Assembly (NCBI GenBank): GCA_018398765.1 | Contig: JAHBMJ010001961.1 | Coordinates: forward strand, 4,927 to 19,544 | DNA: 14,618 nucleotides | Source: Chromera velia | Taxonomy: Eukaryota; Sar; Chromeraceae | Direction of reading: 5' to 3' | Shown here: one piece after another, positions 1 through 10,181 of the stretch | How positions within the stretch are numbered: the stretch's first letter is position 1 | Layout: each line of letters begins with the position of its first letter | Notes under the pieces: generated by a model | The model's database searches: none | Told to the model about the DNA's origin: nothing | What the model saw: the letters and a program-made list of their open reading frames with translations, nothing else | Made by a program: the position numbers and the translations under genes

Positions 1-2
1 TC

Positions 3-2229
3 GCCCCNNNNGGGGGGGGGGACGGGGTTGTTCCTCCAGTTTTGGTCGCCCCTGCAGCCCCTGCTGCAGCAGTGGGGGGGCTGAGGGGGCGATGTGCACT
101 CGTCTCGGTTTCTGGCCGTCTCCGTCCTGTGGAGTGTGGTCAACCCACTCCAACAGGTCAAGTTCCTGTCTCATCGCTTTTTGTTGGTGAAAGGGGACTC
201 GTTCTCAGCCGTTCTTTGGGTCTTGATGATACTCGCAATACGCAAAGGGTGGCAGGGAACAGAATCTCCAATGTCTTTGACCTTCAGAAGGTGGGGAGGG
301 AGGAAAGGGTTCCACAAAACATTCTGAATGTTTTAAATGGAGCTCAGCCAGGCGGAGAGGGGGGGCAGGGAGACGACGGGGGGGCAGCTCAGGGGGAGGG
401 AGTCAATTTTCTTTCTGCTTCTTCTTTCTCTCCCTCATATGATTTTTCTTCTGTTTGTTCTGCTCGTTTGTTTTCTTTTGAATGTAGAGGACATGGTACT
501 GAGGTGGCAGAGAAGTGTCAGAAGGCAGACAGCAAGCCAGACTGTCTCACAGTAGAGAGTGAGGTGGGAAAGATCCACAAGAAAGCCGAATGGAAAGAAG
601 TGAAAGACGGAAAGTTCAATGATGCGGGAGACAGAGAGATTGGGAAGTGGGTTTATTTTCAGTCATTAGGGGAGGAGCTTCCTACAACTGGACAGTCTTC
701 TTCCTCTTCGGCCGCTTCTTCTGTTTCTTCCCTTCTGACAATCATCCCTTTGATGTGGGTGATGATATGGAAATTAGTCAGTGCGGGGGGGTCCATGATC
801 AGAAAGGAAAAAGCGAGGCTTGTTCTCGCTGGCAACTCCTTTTTCGACAAAAGGAACGTAGAGACATATTCTGGCACTCCAGACGTCACCTCTCTTCGCA
901 TTCTTTTTATCGTTGCTTTGGTGAAGTCATGGGGAGTTGCGTTTGCAGATGTGACATGTGCCTTTCTGCAGCCGCGCCTTCCTGATCGGGTCAGTAGGGA
1001 GGATTGGAGTCAGAATGCCAAAGTGGTTACCTCCAGCAGCCATTGCAAGGGGGTACAAATCAGGAGTCGTGTATCTTTTGCGTTCGGCAGCATATGGTTT
1101 AAAAGATGCACCTCGAATCTTTGGTCTCTTTTTGCGTCAAGTTCTTTTCAGGATTGGATGGAGAGAGATCATAGAAAGTATCCACGTAAAGATAGACAAG
1201 GGGGTGACTGTTCCTCAGTTAGCTAAAGCAGATGATTCATCCATCACTGAGGTGCAGACTCTTCACATGAAGGCAATGCTGTCTCATTACGTCGACGATT
1301 TGACTTGTGCATCCCCTTGTCCTCTTTCAACCTTGAAACAGATTGCACAGACAGGACCCGTATCAATGGACGATGCGACTTTGCTTTTATCCAAGAGTGT
1401 CAAGCTGGTTGGTTTTGATGTGTTCAGAACAGATAAAGCAATCTGCCAATCGATAGAGGGGTACTTGACTCTGGCGGCTTTGCCTCTCGGGAAAAGAAGT
1501 GGAGTGTTGGTGGAATCAGACTTTTTGCCTCCTTCTCCAGGCGAAATCGACATGTGCCTTGAAAGTGAGATGAGAAAGTGGATAGGGAGAGCCATGTGGG
1601 TCTCTCGTTCACGATTCGACATTGCATTTGCTGTCTTCACACTTGCACAGTTCTCCAACACACCCACAGTCAGGCATCTTGCTGCAGTGATCACTGTCTT
1701 GCATTTAGTTGCAGCAAAGAGAAAGAGGCTCAGGTTTGTGCGTATTCGTTTTCACTTTGCACAAGTGCGTTTGTTTGTAGATGCAGCATTTGATGCATCC
1801 ACCTGTTCCTCTCGGTCTGCTTTTCTTTTTCAGCTTGCTGATACCTCATGGTCTTTGATTTGTTGGTTGAATATCCTTGACTGGGCGACTCACAAGGAGA
1901 AGAGAAAGGTATTGTCTACACCTGCAGCTGAGCTCCTTACAATCCAAATGGGATTGAAACGTCTTCCTTTGATGCTTCGCACTCTTCATTTCCTTTTTCC
2001 CTCACTTGAGGTTGTTTTGTTTTCAGATAGCGCAACAAGCCTCAGTCAAATGAAAACGGGGGTAGCAAAGAAGGAAGAGGGACTGTCCGGGATTCTGGCC
2101 TGGTGTGTTCAGGAAGTGAAAAGAATGGATGTAAAGCTTCGTCACTGCGATGGAAAGACTCAACAGTTAGCAGATGGACTGACGAAGTTCAAGAAATTTG
2201 ATGATACATGGTCAGCAGACTTTGAATGA
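3..2229 (+). pseudogene. Ty1/copia retrotransposon pol relic: reverse transcriptase and RNase H, frameshifted
   Basis: This is the C-terminal half of a copia-type polyprotein, which copies element RNA into DNA inside virus-like particles. Frame 3 (to about 1000) carries the start of the reverse transcriptase, with KARLVLAG near 814, TPDVTSLRILF near 876 and DVTCAFLQPRLPD near 948. Frame 1 (from about 1009 to the TGA ending at 2229) continues it with YLLRSAAYGLKDAPR near 1070 and the catalytic YVDD at 1288-1299. RNase H follows, with its acidic residues in LFVDAAFD (about 1771), PAAELLTIQ (about 1921), FSDSATSL (about 2020) and QLADGLTK (about 2164). Moving from frame 3 to frame 1 needs one extra base (or 3n+1) between about 985 and 1010, so the copy is not translatable as one protein. 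Gag, protease and integrase are missing; the left end runs into the N gap. Residues 1-200 of the frame-3 segment are low complexity and not diagnostic. Family assignment is confident; activity is unlikely. Confidence 0.9.
8..11. other. Assembly gap (four Ns) in a G-rich tract
   Basis: Four Ns sit between a C-rich and a G-rich run at the window's left edge. The copia element is interrupted here, so its 5' part may be lost to misassembly rather than by biology. Confidence 0.95.
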
Positions 2230-2303
2230 GCTCAGTTGGTTGGAGCATGCGACTGATCTTGATGAGTTCAGGCAACCCTGTTGACACACTGCTCACCTTC
2301 CTC

Positions 2304-2316
2304 AGGGGGGGAGTAG
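2304..2316 (+). other. Candidate polypurine tract of the copia element
   Basis: A purine-only run (AGGGGGGGAGTAG) lies about 75 bases after the pol stop codon. In LTR retrotransposons a polypurine tract just upstream of the 3' LTR primes plus-strand DNA synthesis. Position and composition fit; function is inferred. Confidence 0.5.
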
Positions 2317-2321
2317 AGCCA

Positions 2322-2683
2322 TGTGGGTCTGTCGCCGCCACCGCGAGCGACGCCGCCATCGGCCCGCACCACCACGCCGCCGTGCATGCGTTTCCATGCA
2401 TTGTATTTCTGCATGCGCATTGTATTTCTGCATGCATTTTATTTCAGTTTCATCTTGGCGGTGATTGAGATCGATAAATCGACATCAGGAGGTTTCAGTT
2501 CAGACTTTTAGACTGACAGACTTTCTTTACACGAGTATGTTGTCGAAGCTAAGGGGCTCTATGATCCTGAGCTCGATGATGGCATAGCTAGTATACGTCC
2601 GTATGACCTATACTTTGCTTATCTAATGGAGTTGTGATCGTTGATTAGATCATCGCCTTCCCTCACACTTACGGCGTCGTACA
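2322..2683 (+). repeat. Candidate 3' LTR of the copia element
   Basis: The segment starts with TGTGGG five bases after the polypurine tract and can be ended at TACA (2680-2683), giving the usual TG...CA termini (TGT/ACA) and about 362 bp, a normal copia LTR size. No second LTR is in the window, so neither end nor a target-site duplication can be verified. The right end is the weakest part of this call. Confidence 0.3.
2398..2447 (+). repeat. Short tandem repeat inside the candidate LTR
   Basis: Two copies of the 19-base unit GCATTGTATTTCTGCATGC lie at 2398-2416 and 2417-2435. A partial degenerate third copy follows. GCATGC palindromes recur in each unit. Confidence 0.8.
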
Positions 2684-3130
2684 TAGGAAATCAAAGATCG
2701 CTTTTCTTTTTTTTTAATCTTTTCTGTTAAATTTTTTGACTTTCTTATTTTTGTTTGCAAAATTTTCTTTACCATCTTTCCTGTGGCTCTTCTTCTCTTT
2801 CACATCATCAACTCATAGTCTACTCCAGTCAACCTATCACAACTTACAACCACCATCCGTACTGACTTCACCGTACACCCAGTTAGACACCCAGTATACA
2901 TGCCCCCTTCCCCTTCAAGGCTGCGTCCATGCTCGGTCAGAGAGAGTGTGACGCGTACAAGGACAACAACAAAGAAAAAAATTCAGACCAAAAAGGGCGG
3001 AAAACAAACATTGGCTTAAAACTGTCCTTCCGTTCACGGAGTCCACTGAATGCCATAGTACTGCATCTTCCAATCGGTTAGCCCCACAATTACCCCCGTC
3101 CCTCTCCCATCTGTTTCATCCGAGTCTTCT
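2684..3130. other. Stretch without a recognisable gene
   Basis: It is T-rich near 2701-2760 and otherwise unremarkable. Short open frames exist but have no recognisable motif, repeat or splice structure. It separates the copia relic from the minus-strand relic frame. Confidence 0.6.
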
Positions 3131-5014
3131 CTAGCTTCGTGCTGCTGCTCTGATAGAGGTTGTAGACTGATAGAAGACTACACTGAAGTGCAGGTAGTCT
3201 GCACGCTCCTCATCTGCCGCACTGCAGGTCTCACTTCCGGCACACATGGTATCACACTCCCTCCATTTCCATACATCTCCCTACATCTCCCTGTAAAATG
3301 TCTCCCCTGTCTGTCCACACCTACGATGTGCCAAAAATGTATCCCAGTCTACCATACTGATTCCTTGAATATTCGGGATCAAGTCTTCCCTTCCCAACCG
3401 AAAAGGAAAGGACATATCCTCCCAATACTCATGCTGGAGCGGATCACGCGGTGGAATTAGCGTTTTTGGTCTTCTATGGGCTGCACGCCTTCTCTCTTTT
3501 TCTAAGACTTTGTTCTTCACCTCCCTAAGGCTTCTCTCTTGCTGACGCTTGGCCTGATGAGACAGTGTCAAACCATCAGACGGGATCTCAGGTCCCTCCA
3601 CTCCCTCACTGATTGGAGGCAGAGGAGACCAATGGCTGTCCGATTCCTTCATTTGCCTCACAGCCAGCATCTCCTTTTCATGCTTTTCCTGCCTCTTTCT
3701 CTCCTTCTTCTCTTGGTGCTTTTATTTCTGTTTCTCTACTTTCTCTGGATTCCCACCGTCAAAGTCATTTCTCTGCCCACCTGTCTCCAAACGATTGAGC
3801 TGTGGAGACAGGCAATGTGGTCTCTCAGACTGGCAGTGGATTTGCTTTCTCAATTCCCAACTCCCAACTTTATATAGCGACTCAAACAAGTCTTTTCCCA
3901 CACCTCCTTCTTCCTTCTCACTCCTTTCGATCCAGCACAGCTCCATCGGAGTGGGCTCATTCATTTGACCATCCGCTCCGGCAGGAGCAATCATAGGGGA
4001 GCTCTGACTGAAATCAAAAGTCGTTTGAGGCGTCGCAAAGAATATGTTCTCATCGGAATTGATAATCCCACTCCCTTCTTGCACTTCCCACATCCCTCTA
4101 ACTTCTTTCTAGGACGACTGGCTGAAGTGGAACATCATACTTGGAGTTTTAGTGAGTGTGGCTCCCACAGAGCTCACAGGGATACTCCCCTCTCATACTC
4201 TAGACACCTGTACATCTGTTTGCTGGCGCAACTGATTGGGGACACCCGGCTGTACGAAGCCGTGCGGTTTTACGTGAGCACCGTCATCCTCCTCTCTCAC
4301 GCGGAATTCTTTCTCTGGGGTACTTAGTGAAATAATTCTCCCTCCTCTCTCTATCCCTCGGTCAGGCTTTCTCTGTTGTTGCGAGCGACTAGAAATCTTC
4401 GACTGATTACTGCCAAAACCTCGCCTGCCCGCTTCACCCCTCTCTCTACTTCAATTTGCATTTCCATGTGCGCCTGGGGCCTTGCACATGCCTTCAGAGA
4501 AGACGTTAAAAAACTTTCTGGGCTGGCGGACTTTCTGTTTCTTTTCCCTCCCTGCTGAACTTTTTGGGCGAACAGCATTACAGTGCTCAGATGATTGCAG
4601 CTGAAACTGCATTTGCTCTGCTACCTTTCTCTTCCAGGCTGCTTCTGTCAACCTGCGACTCCTACGAGTTTTCAGTTTATCTGTATCGGTTTGTCTGTAT
4701 CGAGTCACATCTCGGACGGTATTCTCCTTTTTAGAAATCCCAGTTGGGGGAGAAGACAGCCTACTGGTTCCTGTAGACTCCAAGAGTCTCTCGGCAATCT
4801 CAAACCCTTCCTTCAAGAGGTTCTCACCGTTCGTTTGCACTTCTCCAGACGGGATGTCCTTGAATTTTTGAAGTTCACATACAAGCGAAAGAAACTTTCC
4901 GAAATGTTCCCAGATCGACATGACCGACGTACCACTCAGAACTTCTGGAACATTTTTACAAGACAAAGAAATGAACTCGTATTTCTCTGTTTGTTGCAGT
5001 GGTTGCGTGCATAG
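3131..5014 (-). pseudogene. Relic minus-strand protein-coding frame with scattered stops, unknown family
   Basis: One minus-strand frame (codons beginning at plus positions equal to 1 mod 3) stays nearly open from 5014 down to 3131. In-frame stops are seen at 4451-4453 (TGA), 4193-4195 (TGA), 4109-4111 (TAG), 3722-3724 (TAA) and 3281-3283 (TAG), with a bounding TAG at 3131-3133 and TGA at 5015-5017. That is 5 internal stops in about 627 codons, where roughly 29 are expected at random. The best open blocks are 4966-4451, 4093-3722 and 3670-3281. The sequence is hydrophilic, rich in Lys, Arg, Glu, Gln and Ser. A charged coiled-coil-like run continues straight across the TAA at 3722 (EKVEKQK, stop, KHQEKKERKRQEK), which argues for a decayed coding frame and not chance. 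I see no RT, integrase or zinc-knuckle motif. It could be an old gag-like or ORF1-like protein or a dead host gene. No restored sequence is offered. Confidence 0.6.
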
Positions 5015-5131
5015 TCAGTGTGAGCTGTGTACAGTTGCAAAGCGACTTCGTACTGTCAGACAGAGACTGTGTTCACAACCCGAGATGGATAGTCTGCGAA
5101 CTCCACTGAGGCTGATCGTTTCGCTCTGCTA

Positions 5132-6060
5132 CCATGTAAGGGAGTGTGGTGCAGTAGCTAGCTGTTGTATGGGACTCATTTGGTATAAAAAGTTCTATTA
5201 TACAAGGTTCTTACTTCTAGGTACTTCCTTATGGACTTTCATACGACGGCTTGACTCGCTGCTGACTACATACATGCACATAGCTTAATTGCATGGATAC
5301 AAATCGATGCAAATGCGCTCGAACTGCGCGCATCTTGATATGGCCTAACATGCTGCTTTGCGTACCGTTGTGTAGCTGGCGAGCCTCACAACATTACGAA
5401 CTCGTGCGGAGCTATAATTAAACCGTATATTTTTTTGTCTTTTTTGCTAACTAGTACTTAGTAGGTGTACACATATCAGTCGTATAGCCTGATCTTCAGT
5501 GACTTTTACAGATGATGGTCTGATTACCTCTAGGTTTGAGCTTTACCGGGTTAAACTACCCCAATATACCCCAGTACCGAAAATCCCTATTAGGAAAATC
5601 CGATCCAAGATCCGAAAGTTGTGGGCCAAAACCGATTACCCCTTTGGTATCGGAGTATCGAAAGTCCCTAGAGTTAGCAATTCTGATTTAATTTTAACTA
5701 GGGCATATAAAAATGTAAATAATCTGGAGTAAACATAGGATTCAAATTTATATCATAATTTTACTAACTGGGAATCCAAAATATATAATTAACGGTAGTT
5801 AACTGTAGTTTCCCCCTACTTAGTACTTATTCTCTCACTATAATCGCAGTATGCCTGAAATTGTATATAAGCTCAATCATAAGCTAGCAATGAGCTTAAT
5901 ACAAAATGTTGAACCAAAAAACATGTTTCTGCTCTTTATTTTCAGTAAACAAAGAGGTCGGCTCACCGGTTTTAACCACTTCAAGAATTGATATCAGTTT
6001 ATTCAAACCTTAATTACCAAGTTTCCTTATTTTTTTGTACAGTCAGGTTTGCCGCCTGCA
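5132..6060. other. AT-richer intergenic block, no supported gene
   Basis: Composition shifts to AT-rich compared with both sides, most clearly 5400-6050. The open frame at 5499-5732 (77 codons) has no family motif. A TATA-like TATAAAAAG at 5183-5191 has no supported gene behind it. Around 5545-5665 the words CCGAAAATCC, AAAATCCGATCC, GATCCGAAAG and ATCGAAAGTCCC recur in degenerate form, which hints at an old repeat. Confidence 0.5.
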
Positions 6061-6530
6061 AGGAACCTTAGAAGAAACCTTAAGACACAGAGAGGCTATA
6101 GCAGGGAGGGAGACAGAGAGAAGTTCTCAGAGAACAAAACTGCCACTTGAGTGGAGCACTCTTTGCCAGTAGGAATATCAAGCGGATTCCATTACGATAA
6201 GCTCTCTCTCGGCCTAAAGCAAGCGAGAGAGAAAGATTGACTGATTGATCGATCGTCCGATCAACGAACCCACACCTCTCTCACTTCCCATGGACACCAT
6301 GAATTTTCACACCCTTCTTCCCTTTTTTTTCTGAGAGGAACACGAACACATGCAGAGACAAAGAATATGAATGCAGCGGAGGGTGCAGACAGCAACTTAG
6401 AGAAAGTGAGGGACAGACTACAATTAAGTCAGAAAGAAACTCGATCTCTCTGAGGTACACCGAGAAAGAAAGAGAAGCAGAGGTGAGCACAAGCAAGTGC
6501 AAGACCTCATTCAGCAGTCAAACAGAAAAG

Positions 6531-6557
6531 AAGGAAGGAAGGAAGGAAGGAAGGAAG
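6531..6557. repeat. (AAGG)n microsatellite
   Basis: Close to seven perfect AAGG units in tandem. Confidence 0.95.
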
Positions 6558-6695
6558 CATGGAAGAAAGGAGAATCGAGACGAGAGGAAAGAAGAAGAGA
6601 GAAGAGAAGTAACGACTGCTGTTAGTGTGCACCAGACCGTGCCGCGCACCCCGATCCACACACGAAGACAGAGAGAGGCAGATAGACAGACAAAT

Positions 6696-6712
6696 AGAGA
6701 GAGAGAGAGAGA
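6696..6712. repeat. (GA)n microsatellite
   Basis: Dinucleotide run inside a wider GA-rich tract; a CA/GT-rich tract follows at about 6738-6803. Confidence 0.85.
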
Positions 6713-7267
6713 AAGAGACAGAAAGAGAGAGAGGCGCCCACACGCACATGAAGACGCATCCACACACGCACACTCGCACGCGCGCGGATGTGTGCGTGTG
6801 TGTAAGAAGATGAGGACTACATATGGATGACATGAACCCCTCTCAGAGGATGATCACTCTACCCACCTGAAGCAGCCTTCCTCCCTTGATCACTCGATCG
6901 ATCATTTGAGTAATCAATCGATCGACTTATTTGATTCCTTCGTGAAGGCACGAAACGACGACATGGAATCAGCGGATCGATGCGGGGTCACTCGACCGTG
7001 CAAGCTAGCAACTTTCTTTCATTCTTTCTTTCTTTCGACCCCCGTGTTTGTTTTCTTCTCCCAATTGTTCTTTTTGATTGCGTGGAGTGAGACAGGAGGG
7101 AAGGAAGGACAGAAGACACTCAGTCAGACAGACGACAAGGTGAGGTGAAGGAAGAGAGAGATGGATTATCGGCAGAAAGAAACTGTCAGCGACGAAGGAA
7201 AGGATGGAAAGCAACAACAGAAGACCTCACAGAAAATAATAAAGAAAGCAAGCCAAACCGTCGCAAG

Positions 7268-7320
7268 GTTAGTTTAGTTTAGTTTAGTTTAGTCAGCCAG
7301 TCAGTCAGTCAGTCAGTCAC
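7268..7320 (+). repeat. Compound repeat: (GTTTA)n then (GTCA)n
   Basis: The array begins GTTAGTTTAG directly after GCAAG, then passes into CAGT/GTCA units to about 7320. CAAG|GTTAGT would serve as a 5' splice donor, so the array starts exactly where an intron could start. It is not a telomere repeat: the unit is TTTAG without the extra G residues. Confidence 0.85.
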
Positions 7321-8040
7321 TATTCCTTCCTTCTGTCGGCTGGTGGTTTCGGGTGAGGAGAAAGCAAGAAAGAGAGACACAGGCGGAGAGTAGACGGCAG
7401 GACTTTCACAGAAAAGAACCATCCTGCCGTCTTTAATTCTCGCCATTTCTTGTTTCGTGCATCCCCGACACCCGCCTCAATCAAACCCAGCGCACTCACT
7501 CACGCATGATCTATAAATGCATATTGTAGCAAAGAAACGAAAAACAACGGCACCCACGCACGAACAGCATGAAGGAAGAGGCAGGTGGATACAGACAGGA
7601 TTTACGAAAGAAAACCGATTAACCAGAGACATCCACTCACAAAGAAAGGTCGTCAACCCCGTTCTCTTCTCTTCTCTTTTCACTTTACATGCGGCCGCAA
7701 CGAAGAAAGAATGCCGAGGACTCAATCCATTCCTGTCCTTTCCAAAGAAAATACACGAAACAAACAAGGAAAGAAGGAAAATAAAGCGCCGAATTCTTCA
7801 AAACTTCAAACAACCTGATGGCATGCATGCACGCAGGAGAGAGGGTGGAAGAGAAGAACAAAACATACCAGCCTCGTGGCTGGAAGAAAAGAGAGAGAGG
7901 AGGAAAGGAAAGGGAAGATTACACAAAAGTCCTGGCACGAGTTGTGTTTCAACTCATTGACTTATTTGTGAATTATGAAAGGTCGCCCGCCCATGAAGGA
8001 ACCATGACAGGGCTGAACATGATAACTTCGCAACGTGGAA

Positions 8041-8100
8041 GACAGAAAGAAAGAAAGACAGACAGAAAAGACAGAAAGAAAAAGAAAGAAAGAAAAACAA
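8041..8100. repeat. (GAAA)n / (GACA)n degenerate microsatellite
   Basis: Mixed GAAA, GACA and AAAG units over about 60 bases with few other bases. Confidence 0.85.
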
Positions 8101-8280
8101 GAAGAAAGAGAGATCACGTCATGAACTCCAAAATCGGACAACACGACGACGACCACGCAAGCTGAACTGATCATGCACGTACCAAAAAGGAACGAAAGCA
8201 AGCAAGCAGTCACTCATGAAGTCACTCACGGAACGGACCAATCACTCACATGGTGTCTTTCTCGTTACTTTTCTGATCAG

Positions 8281-8571
8281 GCCTTCTTGGTTCAAGCATT
8301 TTGTTCTGGTGCGTAAAACGAAATTAAACGCTTTATGGTAGCCTTCTCCTCTTGAGAGACGAATAAGGAGAGGGACATCGACGCTTCTTTCCTCCCTTCT
8401 CCACTTCTTTTTTTTGCTCTATCTTTGTTGCCTCAGGATTGAGTGAGAAGGGACAAGATCTGGAACCGTGGCACGTTCAGGCTTTAAAGGTAATGGCGTA
8501 GGATAGTTGACAAAAAGAGGGTTGGCGGGTGCACGCACTTTCATTTCCTTTCTCTCTTCCAGCACCGATGA
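8281..8571 (+). other. Possible last three exons of an unidentified plus-strand gene
   Basis: Three segments with splice-like borders join in a consistent phase: 8281-8308 (after TTTTCTGATCAG, before GTGCGT), 8437-8489 (after TTGTTGCCTCAG, before GTAATG) and 8563-8571 (after TCTCTCTTCCAG, ending in TGA). The joined peptide reads AFLVQAFCSG, then LSEKGQDLEPWHVQALK, then HR and a stop. The implied introns are 128 and 73 bases. In the middle segment only the frame used here is open, and it matches the phase left by the first. Against the call: no upstream exons can be traced, no family is recognised, and a competing minus-strand open frame (8643 to 8419, 74 codons) covers the same DNA with an equally protein-like composition. 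Confidence 0.25.
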
Positions 8572-10032
8572 ACCAAAACGATTTACTGCGTGTATACTTT
8601 TTGTTGGTTGTCTTTCCTGTCTTTTTTGCCTGCTTGCTTCCATCGGCGACCGACGGAAAGAGTGAAGCAGATCACCTCGTTCGTAGGAGCGATAGATAAT
8701 TCAGACGTGGGTACGTGAAGTGCACTCACTCACGCACTTGAGAGGACTTACGTGATGAGACAAACAAAACGTACCAAAGGAGCATGGCAAGGGGAAGACA
8801 TCAAACAAAGGGGAGGGGGGACGACTAACCAACTCGGTTTCTTCCTTGCAAAAACTTTCTTTTTCTCATCTTTCTTCCCGACGGCCCAAAAAGACATCAA
8901 GAAAGGGAAGGAAGGAAACAAAACCAAATTAAATTAAACAGTTAAAATAAAGAAATAGAATCAAGGGTAATTAATGATGAGGGGAACGCGACCCTGAAAG
9001 CACAACGAAGGGTGAACCGAGAGGAGAGGAGAGAAAAGAACGAAAAAGGAGAATCAAACAAAAAAACAAAATTTGGTTGCTGTCCTCTCTTTCTTCCTTC
9101 AACCAATTTCTTTTATCAAGTCATCCATCCATGGATGGATGGATTCGGATCGGCGTCTGCCACGATCACGACGACAATTTCGTTTCGTTTCGTTTCCAGC
9201 AGCTGCACAGACAGACAGACAAACTCAGACAGCCAGAGCCTCTAACGTACCTCCTGCCTGCCCCAGGCACACCCTCCTTTGTTCCGATCTGTTTCTCTCT
9301 TTCTTGTCAGAGCTCTCTAGCTCTTCTCTCACGTATCGATAGTCCAACAGGGAACCAAATGAATGAATGAATGAACGATGCTTCTCCCAAAGACTGTTAT
9401 CTCGGACGGGCTCTCTTCTTTTACAAAAAAAGGCAAAATGATTCCGGCAACTTCTTTGTGTCCCCATTGCTTCCTCATCTTCCTTCTGTCACCTGTTTTT
9501 TCCCTCTCTCTTTTTTCTGTCTGTCAACACACCTCCCCCCTCATTCCCTCCTCTTCTTTCGTCTGTTCCTTCTTCTTTTTGAGGGTCACCTGCCAGGCAG
9601 CAGGCAGACAGGCGCCTAGCTCTCGATCGATCCGCACGGCAACGTTGACGACACACATGCGGCCCGCCTCATGCCCTCACTCGCTCACTTGAGAGAGAAG
9701 TGCTTGCGGCCGACTGCCTGACTCCATCCATGCACACACATTGTTTCAACTTTCACACACAAACACACACACACACACACACTCACGCACACCCTCAGAG
9801 GGTCCCTCACCATCCGGTGCTCCAAGCAAACCCTTCCTTTCACTTGACTTGACTGCATTGCACTGCCGCGTCTTTTTTTGTTCCTTTCATGCACGCCCTC
9901 CCCTCCCACTCCGATGCATACCGACACAACTTTGCACGTCCACTGCACTTACTCTTCTCCTCTTCTCTCTTGTGACTTCTTGCCTGCCTGACTGCATCTC
10001 CTCTCCTGCCTGCCTAGAAGGAAGAGTGAGGT
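8572..10032. other. Low-complexity intergenic block, pyrimidine-rich on the plus strand from about 9070
   Basis: It holds short GA-rich patches to about 9060, then CTT/TTC-rich DNA with AC runs. GGATGGATGGAT (9132-9143) and AATGAATGAATGAA (9359-9374) are small tandem repeats. The 3' untranslated region of the minus-strand hydroxylase must begin at 10032, but I cannot place its end. Confidence 0.6.
9763..9782. repeat. (AC)n microsatellite
   Basis: About ten AC units in tandem. Confidence 0.95.
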
Positions 10033-10181
10033 CTAGAGAAGAGAGAAGCCTGCGAGCAGGCCCCTGTCACAATGATATCCTGGGGGGTACTTGGCTGTCC
10101 CGAAGATTTGGTCTGCAACCCCGAGGAGCCCAAACGAGTAGAAGTTGTAGTTGTGGTGGGCCTCGTGCATTGCAATGCTCT

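Larger units (their letters stand above)
6061..8230. other. Purine-rich low-complexity block on the plus strand
   Basis: The plus strand is dominated by GA, GAAA and GGAA runs with short mixed-sequence islands. Open frames here are mostly a result of low T content, which removes stop codons, and they read as Lys/Arg/Glu/Gln strings. The minus strand is correspondingly pyrimidine-rich, like intron DNA elsewhere in the window. I cannot support a gene in either direction. Confidence 0.6.

Noticed and set aside
3281-4966. Stop-codon reassignment or programmed readthrough in the minus-strand frame
   Set aside because: All three stop codons occur within it, while the two good genes use normal termination or splicing; decay is simpler.
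6281-6890. Minus-strand intron (donor CAG|GTGGGT near 6868, acceptor TTCCTCTCAG near 6328) and a final exon ending VKIHGVHGK
   Set aside because: The borders look plausible, but no upstream coding exon could be linked and the exon is very short and lysine-rich, so support is too thin for a feature.
7268-7293. Telomere-like repeat (TTTAG units)
   Set aside because: The unit is five bases and lacks the G-run of known telomere repeats, the array is short and interstitial, and it grades into GTCA units.
7501-7530. TATA box (CTATAAATGCAT) near 7511
   Set aside because: No supported gene start lies downstream on the plus strand.
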